This document shows positions 1 to 8,163 of a DNA stretch of 64,000 nt, piece after piece. Each line of letters starts with the position of its first letter. Positions within the stretch are counted from its first letter, which is position 1. The notes beneath the pieces were generated by a model that saw nothing but the letters and a program-made list of their open reading frames with translations, ran no database searches and was not told where the DNA came from. Source of the DNA: Desulfuromonadaceae bacterium. GTDB lineage: Bacteria > Desulfobacterota > Desulfuromonadia > Geobacterales > Pseudopelobacteraceae. A program made the translations under genes and the position numbers. The DNA lies in contig JAQUIG010000007.1 in NCBI GenBank assembly GCA_028683435.1, positions 24,078 to 88,077 of the forward strand, in the 5' to 3' direction.

Positions 1-350
1 GAAATAACGCGAACGGCACCCGCAGGAACGGTGGGCACCTTGATGCTGGTGGAGAGGGAACCATCCGGGACCTTCAGAAAGTGGAAGGTTCCACTTTCGT
101 CCAATATGAAAATTCCATCCTGGTTCTCCTCAGACCCAACCGCAAGAATTTTACCGGCTGGGAATGCGGCAGGAAGTTTCACCGTCGCGATAAGCTTGGC
201 GGAAGAAGGGTAGAAGAGCGGCAGCGCTACCCTGGAGATCATTATCAGGATTCCGATAACCGACACGATGACGAGAAGACCGCCGATGCGGATCAGCACT
301 TCGGCGATACGGTCGTTGCGCCGGGATTTATCAGTAAAATTTTTCGCCAT
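1..350 (-). CDS. pstC: PstC-like phosphate ABC transporter permease, N-terminal part (runs off the window)
   Basis: An open frame reads without a stop from the ATG at 350 to the window edge, giving 116 residues. The start MAKNFTDKSRRNDR is followed by one strong membrane segment at about residues 18-40, then a soluble stretch (VGSEENQDGIFILDE) that would lie outside the membrane. It sits directly downstream of pstS, where the PstC permease of the high-affinity phosphate importer is expected. An N-terminal membrane anchor followed by a periplasmic insert matches the long PstC-type permeases I recall from Geobacter relatives, but the permease core lies outside the window. The PstC assignment is therefore mainly from context; another inner-membrane protein of the pst operon is possible. 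Confidence 0.6.
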   Translation of the reverse strand, partial: MAKNFTDKSRRNDRIAEVLIRIGGLLVIVSVIGILIMISRVALPLFYPSSAKLIATVKLPAAFPAGKILAVGSEENQDGIFILDESGTFHFLKVPDGSLSTSIKVPTVPAGAVRVI

Positions 351-374
351 GGATAGTCACAACCTGGATAGAAT

Positions 375-458
375 GGGCGAAGCAAACGTACCATTTGCTT
401 CGCCCGCTTTTGGTGTAGTTGGCAACAGGGGGGAAGCGCTAAAGTGCTCCCCCCCCCG
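375..458 (-). terminator. Two stem-loops between pstS and pstC (attenuator or mRNA-stabilising element)
   Basis: Positions 375-386 and 394-405 form a perfect 12-bp stem (GGGCGAAGCAAA and its complement, 7-nt loop). A second G/C-rich hairpin lies at about 428-458. The pair fills the gap between pstS and the downstream permease gene. A T-run follows the first stem on the plus strand only, so on the transcribed minus strand it looks more like a partial terminator or 3'-end stabiliser that keeps the binding protein more abundant than the permease. That role is inference. Confidence 0.55.
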
Positions 459-472
459 GTCTTAAAAACGTC

Positions 473-1438
473 TTATTTGAGACCCTTCAGCTGTTCTGCA
501 ACCATCTTGGCTGTCAGCGGATCGTAACCGTCCTTCACAACGATCTGCTGACCTTCCTTGGAGAGTGCGAATTTGAGGAATTCTTCCACGACTTTCGGCA
601 GAGGCTCGCCCGGCTTTTTAGCAACATAGATGTAGAGCATTCTGGCGAGCGGGTACTTTCCGGTAAGAACATTCTGGTAGTTGGCTGCCTCGACTGGGCC
701 ACCTTTCTTATCGGAGAGCGGAAGGGCGCGAACGCCTGAAGTTGCATAACCGATACCGGAATAGCCTATACCGGCGATATCATGCGCAACACCTTCAACA
801 ACTGAAGCGGAACCTGGCTGTTCCTTGACACTGTTTTTGTAGTCACCGTTCTTAAGAGTGTGTTCCTTGAAATAACCGTATGTGCCGGAAGCGGAATTAC
901 GACCGTAGACACTGATCGGCATGGCAGCCAATTTGCCGGTTACACCCAACTGTCCCCAGGTGCTGATATCGGCAAGACCACGCTTGTGAGTTTTTGAAAA
1001 AATGGCGTCCGCTTCGTCAAGCGACAGGCTCTTGATCGGGTTGTCCTTGTTGACGTAAATTGCCAGCGAATCAAGAGCTACGCCAATCTTGGTCGGCTTG
1101 TAGCCGTATTTTTTTTCAAACTGCTCAATTTCGGTAGGCTTCATCATGCGTGACATCGGGCCGAGCTGGGAGGTCCCGGCAATCAAAGCCGGAGGAGCTG
1201 TACTGGAACCTTTGCCTTCGATCTGGATGTTGACGTTGGGGTACTTTTTCTTGAAGCCCTCGGCCCAGTAGGTCATCAGGTTGTTGAGGGTGTCGGAGCC
1301 GATGCTCCCGAGGTTACCGGCGACACCGGACACAGCTTTGTAATTGGAAATCTTGGCATCGACTTTGGTAGGTGCTGCCTGGGCTGTTGCGACGGTAACC
1401 GTCAGCAGAGCTGCGGTCAGGATTGACTTCTTGAACAT
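473..1438 (-). CDS. pstS: Phosphate ABC transporter periplasmic binding protein PstS
   Basis: 321 residues. It binds phosphate in the periplasm and delivers it to the PstCAB importer. The start at 1438 is chosen because a strong AGGAGG-type site lies just upstream and because the protein then begins with a signal peptide (MFKKSILTAALLTVTVATAQA, cleavage near AQA-A). The mature part has the PBP-like phosphate-binding pattern: SIGSDTLNNLM near the N-terminus, EGKGSSTAPPAL for the ligand loop, and SGIGYATSGVRAL near residue 240. A longer frame extends upstream to 1612 but lacks a signal sequence and crosses the Pho box, so it is rejected. The gene is preceded by a PhoB-type promoter and followed by a pstC-like gene. 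High confidence. Confidence 0.95.
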   Translation of the reverse strand: MFKKSILTAALLTVTVATAQAAPTKVDAKISNYKAVSGVAGNLGSIGSDTLNNLMTYWAEGFKKKYPNVNIQIEGKGSSTAPPALIAGTSQLGPMSRMMKPTEIEQFEKKYGYKPTKIGVALDSLAIYVNKDNPIKSLSLDEADAIFSKTHKRGLADISTWGQLGVTGKLAAMPISVYGRNSASGTYGYFKEHTLKNGDYKNSVKEQPGSASVVEGVAHDIAGIGYSGIGYATSGVRALPLSDKKGGPVEAANYQNVLTGKYPLARMLYIYVAKKPGEPLPKVVEEFLKFALSKEGQQIVVKDGYDPLTAKMVAEQLKGLK

Positions 1439-1477
1439 TGTAATTTCCTCCTTTGGGTATGTATCTGATCTGTAGCG

Positions 1478-1511
1478 ACTATAGCAGATCATTGTTACAG
1501 CGATGTTACAG
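1478..1511 (-). promoter_or_regulatory. Pho box and -10 element upstream of pstS
   Basis: Read on the minus strand, 1511-1490 is two head-to-tail 11-bp units, CTGTAACATCG and CTGTAACAATG. They are followed after 6 nt by TATAGT (1483-1478), a good -10. Two 11-bp direct repeats placed where the -35 should be is the standard PhoB operator layout. The same repeats precede phoB at 4493-4514. The pstS start codon lies about 50 nt downstream. Confidence 0.85.
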
Positions 1512-1741
1512 GGAGGAAAAAGGTTGGTTAAATGTGGGGGGTGAGATTGCTCCGGTTTGGCTCTTTGCCAGAATGCTTGAACACACGCAACGGGAATTAC
1601 AAACAGGTCCATACATCTATGAGATTCTCCTCACCGCACGTTTACCTCTTTGTGCTTCTATCGGCAATGTGCTATCAATGCCCAAGATATTCTACCAACA
1701 AACGACTGGACGGCAATCCTACAGCAGCATCAGTGGGCCTT

Positions 1742-1903
1742 ATGAATAAATTTGGCATGATCCTTCTTCTTCTCTTTGTCCTCGGACTGGTTGTCTTTGC
1801 GACCTGGCAACTCTATGCGGGTAATCTGGCCGCTTCCTTTGCGACTTTCCCTTTTCTGCTGATCACCTACCTGTTCATGATGAAATTCCGCCGGAGACCT
1901 TAA
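1742..1903 (+). CDS. Small hypothetical membrane protein (53 aa)
   Basis: The frame MNKFGMILLLLFVLG... to KFRRRP is almost entirely hydrophobic, with two predicted membrane segments (about residues 5-22 and 28-46) and a basic C-terminus, consistent with a small inner-membrane protein with a cytoplasmic tail. The start at 1742 is the ATG just before the hydrophobic run; the upstream extension in the same frame lacks coding character. No strong ribosome-binding site is visible. It lies between pstS and phoR on the opposite strand. Family not recognised and no function proposed; being a chance hydrophobic frame is not excluded. Confidence 0.5.
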   Translation: MNKFGMILLLLFVLGLVVFATWQLYAGNLAASFATFPFLLITYLFMMKFRRRP

Positions 1904-1976
1904 TAAACTTCCTGCCGCTTGCCCGCTCGTCCCAGGCTCTCCTGCAGCACGGCAAGGGGATATTTTTAAAATACCG

Positions 1977-3734
1977 TCATGCTTTCCTCAACGTGAATGA
2001 AAACACCGACCCCTGCCCCGGCTCGCTTGTCACAGAAACAGCGCCACCGTGGAGTTGCACAATATGCTTCACAATCGCCAGACCGAGCCCGGTTCCTCCC
2101 TGTTCGCGTGTCCGCGCTTCATCAACCCGGTAAAAGCGTTCGAAGATTCGCGGCAGATCCTTGTAGGGGATGCCGATGCCGGTGTCTGCGACTGACACTT
2201 TGACATATTCACCGTCATCTTCGGTAAACAGGCGGATCGTCCCACATTCCGGAGTGTACTTGATGGCGTTTTCGAGCAGGTTGACCACGACCTGTTCGAG
2301 ACGCCCCTGATCCGCCATGACGCGCGGCAGCGCCCCGCCGACCGATTCATTGATTATCGTAATATTCTTTTGCACCGCACGCTCCTGAAGCAGCATACAC
2401 GCCTTGGCTATTGTCCCGGTGACATCAAGCGGGTTGAGCTCAATGAATGCCTCTTTTGTTTCAAGGCTTGAGAGCGTGAGGATATCGTTTATCAGATTGG
2501 TCAACCGATCCGAATGGTTGGAGATAATCTCTACAAAGCGGAGGGCACGGACCGGGTCAGAGGTCAGAGCGCCATCCAGCAATGTCTCGGCATACCCCTT
2601 GATGATCGTCACCGGTGTCCGCAGTTCATGGGATACATTGGCAACGAAGTCCCGGCGCGTATTCTCCGCTTTTTTCAGATCACTGATGTCGTGGAATACG
2701 GCAACGATCCCCTGCCTGACACGGTCAACTTCCAGCGGCACCCAGTGAGTCAGCAGGGTGCAGTCGTTCGGCTGAATGGAGATCTCCCGTATCAGCTCGT
2801 TCACCTCCGGTTTGCCAAGATCGTTGAATGCTTCCTGCAGGTCGGGATGGCGCGAAATTTCAACCAGTTTTTTCCCCTCTACGTCACCGGCTATTGAAAA
2901 AAGGCGGCGGAAGGCGGGATTAACAAGGGTTATAACGCCATCAGGGTCCGACACCATGACCCCTTCACCCATACTGCGCAGGATCGTATCGAGACGCTGC
3001 TTTTCGGCAGAAAGACGCCGCACCTGGTCTTCAATCCGTTCCGACATATCATTCAGCACACCAGCCAGCATGCCGATCTCATCGCTCGAAACGACAGGTA
3101 TTTTGGCTTTATTTCCCCCATGACCGATGCGGGCGGCAGCGGCGGCCATGTCACGTAGCGGCTTGGTTGTGAGGTTGGAGAGGAGATAGCTGAACAGCAG
3201 TGCGATCAGTATGGTTATCAGCGTTGCTCCGCCAACCAGGCCGTGCAGGCTGTTCCGGGCGGAAGCGAGATATTCCAGCGGCATGGCCAGACGAATCACA
3301 CCCTCTGTGACACCGCTTCCATAGGTCAATGCCGAGTAAAGCATTGAGGTCCGCAGGGTGTCCGAATAGCGCACCACGCTTCCGCTACCGCTCTTAAGCG
3401 CTTCCTGTACCTCCGGGCGCTGCAGGTGATTCTCCAGTCCGGCCAGTCGCGACGACCCCACATCTGAATCTCCGACCACCGTGCCGTCTGGCGCTATCAA
3501 TGTCACCCTGGCCTTAATAACGGTTCCGATCGATTCCGCAAGCTTTTGTGGCGGCGTCGCCTGCTTGTCACTAGTGACAAGCAGGCGGGCCAACTGCCCT
3601 TCGTTGGCGAGGTTGGTCCGGCTCTCCTCAACCATCCCTTTTTGCAGGGTGTGATTGAAATAGAGATAGAAACTCCCCGCCATAAGCGCGATCAGGAAGA
3701 CGTAAGAGAGCACCAGCTTGGTTCGGAATCCCAT
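1977..3734 (-). CDS. phoR: Phosphate-regulon sensor histidine kinase PhoR
   Basis: 585 residues, a membrane sensor kinase paired with the PhoB-like regulator encoded 4 nt upstream. Order of parts: first membrane helix (about 8-27), extracytoplasmic domain (about 30-165), second helix (about 168-192), HAMP (PLRDMAAAAARIGHGG, about 195-245), PAS domain (about 250-345), and HisKA with the phospho-acceptor in NVSHELRTP (His369). The ATPase domain follows, with N box VVNLLENAIKYTPE, G1 VADTGIGIP and G2 GGTGLGLAIVKH. All catalytic motifs are present. Genes for PhoB and PstS on either side support a phosphate role over other PAS/HAMP kinases. It is probably transcribed with phoB from the Pho-box promoter near 4500. 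Confidence 0.92.
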   Translation of the reverse strand: MGFRTKLVLSYVFLIALMAGSFYLYFNHTLQKGMVEESRTNLANEGQLARLLVTSDKQATPPQKLAESIGTVIKARVTLIAPDGTVVGDSDVGSSRLAGLENHLQRPEVQEALKSGSGSVVRYSDTLRTSMLYSALTYGSGVTEGVIRLAMPLEYLASARNSLHGLVGGATLITILIALLFSYLLSNLTTKPLRDMAAAAARIGHGGNKAKIPVVSSDEIGMLAGVLNDMSERIEDQVRRLSAEKQRLDTILRSMGEGVMVSDPDGVITLVNPAFRRLFSIAGDVEGKKLVEISRHPDLQEAFNDLGKPEVNELIREISIQPNDCTLLTHWVPLEVDRVRQGIVAVFHDISDLKKAENTRRDFVANVSHELRTPVTIIKGYAETLLDGALTSDPVRALRFVEIISNHSDRLTNLINDILTLSSLETKEAFIELNPLDVTGTIAKACMLLQERAVQKNITIINESVGGALPRVMADQGRLEQVVVNLLENAIKYTPECGTIRLFTEDDGEYVKVSVADTGIGIPYKDLPRIFERFYRVDEARTREQGGTGLGLAIVKHIVQLHGGAVSVTSEPGQGSVFSFTLRKA

Positions 3735-3738
3735 ATCA

Positions 3739-4422
3739 TTACTCCTCTATCTTGTAGCCGAAACCGCGGACGGTCTTGATGATATCACTTGGGGCGCCCA
3801 GTTTTCCGCGCAGGCGGGTTACATGCGTGTCAACGGTTCTGGTGTCCCCGGAGTTGTTGTAGCCCCAGACCCTCTGCAACAGCTGTTCGCGACTCTGCAC
3901 ACATTCTTTTTTTTCCGCCAGATAAAGGAGCAGCTTGAACTCGGTACTCGTCAGATCAATCTCGACCCCGGCACTGGTAACGGTATGGCGCTGCTTGTCG
4001 ATGGCGATATCACCAATGGAAAGGAGTTCAGGAACCGGGATTTTTGTTTCCTGCTCAAACCGCCTCATGACCGCCTTGACCCGCAGCGCGACCTCACGCA
4101 TCGAGAACGGCTTGACAATATAGTCGTCGGCTCCGACCTCAAAACCAACAACCCGGTCGATCTCGTCCCCTTTTGCCGTGATCATGATAATCGGGATACT
4201 GGCAGTGCGCGGCTCCTTGCGAAGCGCCTTGCAGACCTCGGTCCCCAGCATCCCCGGCAGCATCAGGTCCAGCAGGATCAGATCCGGAAGATCCGCGCCG
4301 GCACGTTCGAGCCCCAGCTTGCCATCATGGACGCAGGTCGTAGCATACCCTTCCTTCTCCAGATTGAATGCCAGTAATTCGGCCAGATCTTTTTCATCTT
4401 CGATAATCAGCACTTTTTTCAT
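3739..4422 (-). CDS. phoB: Phosphate-regulon response regulator PhoB (OmpR family)
   Basis: 227 residues. The receiver domain (1-115) has the acidic pocket EDE at 8-10, the phospho-acceptor Asp52 in LLDLMLPG, and the KPFS lysine. The C-terminal winged helix (about 130-227) carries the OmpR/PhoB signature LTSTEFKLLLYLAE and the recognition helix region VDTHVTRLRGKLG. Its stop is 4 nt from the phoR start, so the two form an operon. A Pho box in front (4493-4514) indicates autoregulation. The protein should bind the 11-bp repeats here and at pstS when phosphate is scarce. Confidence 0.95.
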   Translation of the reverse strand: MKKVLIIEDEKDLAELLAFNLEKEGYATTCVHDGKLGLERAGADLPDLILLDLMLPGMLGTEVCKALRKEPRTASIPIIMITAKGDEIDRVVGFEVGADDYIVKPFSMREVALRVKAVMRRFEQETKIPVPELLSIGDIAIDKQRHTVTSAGVEIDLTSTEFKLLLYLAEKKECVQSREQLLQRVWGYNNSGDTRTVDTHVTRLRGKLGAPSDIIKTVRGFGYKIEE

Positions 4423-4480
4423 ATTGCACCCCTACTCCTGATTCGCATTCAACCCAGACAGAACCGGCATATGACGTCCA

Positions 4481-4514
4481 TTTGTAACATACCATTGTTA
4501 CATCAATGTTACAG
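4481..4514 (-). promoter_or_regulatory. Pho box and candidate -10 upstream of phoB
   Basis: On the minus strand 4514-4493 reads CTGTAACATTG then ATGTAACAATG, two 11-bp direct repeats nearly identical to those in front of pstS. TACAAA (4486-4481) lies 6 nt downstream, the same spacing as the pstS -10, although an overlapping TATGTT is an alternative. It implies PhoB autoactivation of phoBR. Confidence 0.8.
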
Positions 4515-4650
4515 ATGCATAAAGATTTTGTAGAATCTGCATCGCTGCACGCTTCCCGTCAATAATAAATTCATAAAGATTTTACCTGACCTCCACACAG
4601 TTGTAATACTGGTTGTATATACTGGAAGAAAAAACAGGAGGAACGAACAA

Positions 4651-4833
4651 ATGAAGATCAGAGGAGATGATGATTATTACTTCTGGTGCTGCGACTGGTG
4701 TGACTCGGAGAATCGGGTGCTTTGGACGAGGTTGCAGAATGGTACCAATTGCGGCGCGTGCCACCGGCCGATGAACCTGCCGGAGAGGAACAGCGTTGTC
4801 ACTGAAAGCACGGCAGCAGCGGGGTTATACTAA
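4651..4833 (+). CDS. Small zinc-ribbon-like protein (60 aa), hypothetical
   Basis: The 60-residue frame starts at an ATG with a strong site upstream (AGGAGGAACGAACAA before ATG). Two Cys pairs, CDWC at about 14-17 and CGAC at about 34-37, form a plausible treble-clef or zinc-ribbon knuckle, and a third pair (CC) precedes the first. The ribosome-binding site, the paired cysteines and the divergent position beside phoB support a real gene. The family is not recognised. Soluble metal-binding protein is all that can be said; the C-terminal 15 residues look disordered. Confidence 0.65.
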   Translation: MKIRGDDDYYFWCCDWCDSENRVLWTRLQNGTNCGACHRPMNLPERNSVVTESTAAAGLY

Positions 4834-4870
4834 CATTAACGGGTGGTGCACATCTCAGGCCAAAGGGCTT

Positions 4871-6445
4871 TTAGCCAATCTTTCCGCGCCATAAAAGCCG
4901 GATTACTGCTGCGCCAAGACAGGCCAGCGACAGCTGACCGGCAGCGGGGAATTGTGAGCCGCGCAGGTAAAACGCCAGAGCCACCAGCAGAGCGCTCCAG
5001 GCCAGTCGCTGCAACCAGTGAACCAGTGGCCGTAACAGCGCACGCCGATCCTCTTCAGACAGACGCACGACCAGTTCCCCCTGCTGCAGGGTATCAACCA
5101 GGTGGCGGGCCTTGACCAGGGTCAGCGGCAGTTGGGCCAGCTCATGGCCGACCAGCCCCCAGACGCTGTTGTGTTCACCCAGGGCGCGGGTCAGGTTGGC
5201 CTTCAGGATCGGCAGGATATCCTTGATCCCGTTGAAGTTATCTATGTAGTTCGTGCCGAGCCCTTCGATGATCGAGCTGGCCCGCATGACGTAGACAATT
5301 TCCTGGGGGAGCTTGAAAGGGTAGTCCTTGAGGGCGCCCATCACGCCAAATGCCAGTTCCTGCATGCTGGTAGCGCTTAAATGTTCATTGTCGAAAATAC
5401 GGAAGATCTCTTCCGACAGGGCGGTCAGTTCATCCTGGGGGGCACTGTCGGTTACGATTCCCAGTTTGCGGGTAGCTTGTACCAGCAGTTCGAAGTCCCG
5501 CTCGTAGGCAGCTTTGACCGCATTGATCATCGCCAGGCGGGTGGCATTGGGAATCCGGCTGACCATGCCGAAATCCAGCAGCACCAGTTCACCCCGGGGG
5601 GTGACCAGCAGGTTGCCGGGATGCGGGTCGGCATGAAAGAACCCCTTGACCAGTATCTGTTCGGTATAGAACAGCACCAGCTTTTCCATCAGCCCGGTAA
5701 AGGAAACCTGCAGCGTGCTTAATCCTTCCCGGTCGTCAAAGCGGAAACCCTCTTCAAAGCTCATCACCAGGGCATCACGGGAGCTGACGTCAGGATACGG
5801 AACCGGCATGCGGATACCGGAATCAGGATACGCCTGGCGGAACCGTTCCAGATTGGCCAGCTCAATCTGCATATCGACTTCCTGAAGGATAGTGCGGCTG
5901 AAGGCCGCAAGCACCGCTTCTATAGAGTTACGGGTGTATTCCGAGAAGAGCGGCCGCAACAGGGCCATAAACCACCCCAGCAGGCGGATATCCGCCCGCA
6001 CGACCCGTTCGATCCGATTGCGGCGCAGCTTGACCGCCACCTGATCGCCGTTATGGAGCCGAGCGCGGTGTACCTGGCCGATGGAGGCGCAGGCCAACGG
6101 CTCCTGATCAAAATGGCTGAAATAGTCCCCACCCCCGAAGGACCGGACAAAGACCTCCTGAAAATCCTCCTCCGGCATCGGCGGCAAACGGTCATGCAGC
6201 TGACGCAGCTCCTCAAGATAATTGCTGTCGAAGAAATCGGCCCGGGTGGCCAGCACCTGTGCCAGCTTGATAAAGCTGGCGCCAAGCCGTTCGATGGCAA
6301 CAACCAGCGACCCCGGCGCCAGCGGCCCGACCCCCAGCCAGCTTGGCCGACTGCGAATCAGCAGAAAGACCGTCAGCAGCACCCGAAAGACGGTGTAGAT
6401 CCTGGCAGGGTGGTAAAGCCTGAAAATCAGCGACAACCTGCTCAC
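4871..6445 (-). CDS. ubiB: UbiB/AarF/ABC1-family atypical protein kinase
   Basis: 524 residues from the GTG at 6445, which begins 4 nt after the stop of the phasin-like gene. An ATG at 6496 would overlap that gene and add 17 poorly conserved residues. ABC1/ADCK fold: LGASFIKLAQVLATRADF (normally a KxGQ motif), the Ala-rich loop ACASIGQVHRA, the VAVKL lysine, HADPHPGNLL and LLDFGMVSR as catalytic and metal-binding loops. Two membrane helices close the C-terminus (about 465-520). Family members support quinone synthesis or lipid homeostasis through ATPase activity rather than ordinary protein kinase activity. The G-to-A change in KxGQ is visible here. The phasin-like gene upstream is probably co-transcribed. 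Confidence 0.88.
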   Translation of the reverse strand: MSRLSLIFRLYHPARIYTVFRVLLTVFLLIRSRPSWLGVGPLAPGSLVVAIERLGASFIKLAQVLATRADFFDSNYLEELRQLHDRLPPMPEEDFQEVFVRSFGGGDYFSHFDQEPLACASIGQVHRARLHNGDQVAVKLRRNRIERVVRADIRLLGWFMALLRPLFSEYTRNSIEAVLAAFSRTILQEVDMQIELANLERFRQAYPDSGIRMPVPYPDVSSRDALVMSFEEGFRFDDREGLSTLQVSFTGLMEKLVLFYTEQILVKGFFHADPHPGNLLVTPRGELVLLDFGMVSRIPNATRLAMINAVKAAYERDFELLVQATRKLGIVTDSAPQDELTALSEEIFRIFDNEHLSATSMQELAFGVMGALKDYPFKLPQEIVYVMRASSIIEGLGTNYIDNFNGIKDILPILKANLTRALGEHNSVWGLVGHELAQLPLTLVKARHLVDTLQQGELVVRLSEEDRRALLRPLVHWLQRLAWSALLVALAFYLRGSQFPAAGQLSLACLGAAVIRLLWRGKIG

Positions 6446-6449
6446 CGGA

Positions 6450-6743
6450 TCAGGACTGCCCCTGGCGCAGCTTGGCGAGCTCTTCCCGCAGTGCATCTAC
6501 ATCAGCACGGGTTGCCAGTCCCAGTTCGTCGATAGCCTCCTTCAGCAGTTCCTTGATGTTACCCTTCACCTGCTCCCGCTCTTCACTCCCCTTTGCCACG
6601 GCCTGGTCAAAGAATTCGCGCGCCTTGCGGTCGTTCTCTTCGATGCTGCTGCGGGCTGATTCGCTGGTCTGTTCGATCTTTTCCTTGGCCATCAAAGCAC
6701 TCCCCAGACCGAAGTAAAACAGTTGCTCAAGTTTGTTTTTCAT
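6450..6743 (-). CDS. Phasin-like / coiled-coil small protein
   Basis: 97 residues from the ATG at 6743, which has an AGGAGAAAG site just upstream; the longer frame to 6833 has no support. The sequence is amphipathic and helical throughout: hydrophobic N-terminus (LFYFGLGSALMAKEKIEQ), Lys/Glu-rich middle, and a leucine-heptad end (DVDALREELAKLRQ) that suggests a coiled coil. This is the layout of phasin-superfamily proteins, which coat granules or help assemble membrane-associated complexes. It sits immediately upstream of the UbiB-family gene, an arrangement I recall from Geobacter relatives. Function is inferred from family resemblance only. Confidence 0.7.
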   Translation of the reverse strand: MKNKLEQLFYFGLGSALMAKEKIEQTSESARSSIEENDRKAREFFDQAVAKGSEEREQVKGNIKELLKEAIDELGLATRADVDALREELAKLRQGQS

Positions 6744-6864
6744 GGTGACTTTCTCCTTTTCTGTTTGTATGGCGGGCTGCCAGATCCGCCAGAATACAGT
6801 AACAGGGCGCAGTGAGAGCGCCAAGCGCATCATCGCCGACGAAACAGTTGCTTGAATGAGGGGG

Positions 6865-8163
6865 CTACAATACCTTCCTGATTGCTGCCGGGTTGCTCTT
6901 TAACTTGCGATTACCGAAATAGCGCAGTGCGATATAAGTGATCCATCCGACCAGAACCATCGCAACCGTAAATATGAGATACGAAACCGGCCACGGTATC
7001 CGTTGTGTCATCATCGTGTATTCCGACATACCGCCGACACCGGCCAGAAAGTTGAGCGGCATGAAAATGATACTGATGATCGTCAACTGTTTAATGACCT
7101 TGTTCTGGTTAATGTTGACGAAGCCGACAATGGCGTCCATCAGAAAGTTGATCTTATTGAACAGGAACGCGGTGTGCCCGTCCAGCGACTCTATATCGCG
7201 CAGAATCTCGCGAACATCTTCGTACTGCGCTTCCGAGAGAAATTTACCGCGCATCAGAAAGGAGAGGGCACGCCGAGTGTCACGCACATTGCGGCGAATA
7301 CGCCCGTTTAGATCCTCCTCCTCGGCGATGGAGGCGAGGATCTTTGCCGATTCCTCGTCAGTCATGTTGGTCCCGTACACCTGCTTGCCCACCGCTTCCA
7401 GTTCCGAATAGACATCTTCAAGGGCGTTGGCCGAGTACTCCACATCGGCGGCATAAAGGTCCAAAAGCACATCCTTTGCTTCTGTCACGTACCCCGACTG
7501 GGCCCTGGCACGCAGGCGCTGCAGACGGAATACCGGCAGTTCCTCGTTCCTGATAGAGAAGAGCGTCCCCCCTTTCAGAATAAATGCAACCATCACGTTG
7601 CGAGACTCGTCCTCCCGGTCAAGAAGAAAATCGGAGTGCAGATGCACCTCGCCGTTATCTTCCACATAGAATCGGGCACTGGTCTCCAGGTCGGTTAACT
7701 CCCGGGGGTCAGGCAGCTCCACACCGAAAACCTCGCCGGTCCAGGCAAGTTCGTTATCCTCGGGAGTCACAAGGTCGATCCAGATCGGTTTGGCCCCTGC
7801 CAGATCTTCGCGGGTTTCGATGGGAATCTGACGCAGACGCCCTTCATGAAGATCAAAAACCCGAATCTTCCTGCTCTGTATCTGCGGCGTCACCTCAAAC
7901 AACAACTCCACGCGGATCGAATCCTCGACCTCCAGCAGGATCTCCTCTTTGATTGAATCGGGGACAAACTGCCAGATGATCTGCTGTTCATCGGTAGACA
8001 ACTCCTCCAGAACACGAGCTATCCCTTCGGGTGCAAGCTTCTCCAGCACCTTCTGCAACTCCAACCTGTTCTGCGTATGTGCAGGGGTATCCGGCAGCTC
8101 GTGCCTGTCGAGCAATAGCTTTATCTGGGAAAGATAATCCTGGATTTTTTCGTGGTTATTCAT
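6865..8163 (-). CDS. CorA-family divalent-cation transporter with an MgtE-N-like front end and GMS in place of GMN
   Basis: 432 residues. The first 90 (LEKLAPEGIARVLEELSTDEQQIIWQ...) resemble the helical MgtE N-terminal domain. From about 100 the protein follows CorA: an alpha/beta cytoplasmic funnel domain, a long stalk helix, and two C-terminal membrane helices (about 355-378 and 395-418). The pore-mouth signature, normally YGMN between those helices, reads GGMS here (Gly378-Met379-Ser380, then EYTMM). CorA proteins form pentameric Mg2+, Co2+ or Ni2+ channels; changes at the Asn of GMN alter or remove Mg2+ selectivity in studied homologues, so the substrate is uncertain. It stands alone, with a 414-bp gap upstream. 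Confidence 0.82.
   Translation of the reverse strand: MNNHEKIQDYLSQIKLLLDRHELPDTPAHTQNRLELQKVLEKLAPEGIARVLEELSTDEQQIIWQFVPDSIKEEILLEVEDSIRVELLFEVTPQIQSRKIRVFDLHEGRLRQIPIETREDLAGAKPIWIDLVTPEDNELAWTGEVFGVELPDPRELTDLETSARFYVEDNGEVHLHSDFLLDREDESRNVMVAFILKGGTLFSIRNEELPVFRLQRLRARAQSGYVTEAKDVLLDLYAADVEYSANALEDVYSELEAVGKQVYGTNMTDEESAKILASIAEEEDLNGRIRRNVRDTRRALSFLMRGKFLSEAQYEDVREILRDIESLDGHTAFLFNKINFLMDAIVGFVNINQNKVIKQLTIISIIFMPLNFLAGVGGMSEYTMMTQRIPWPVSYLIFTVAMVLVGWITYIALRYFGNRKLKSNPAAIRKVL

Noticed and set aside
1439..1612. Longer PstS start upstream of 1438
   Set aside because: It would include the Pho box and -10 region and would bury the signal peptide inside the protein.
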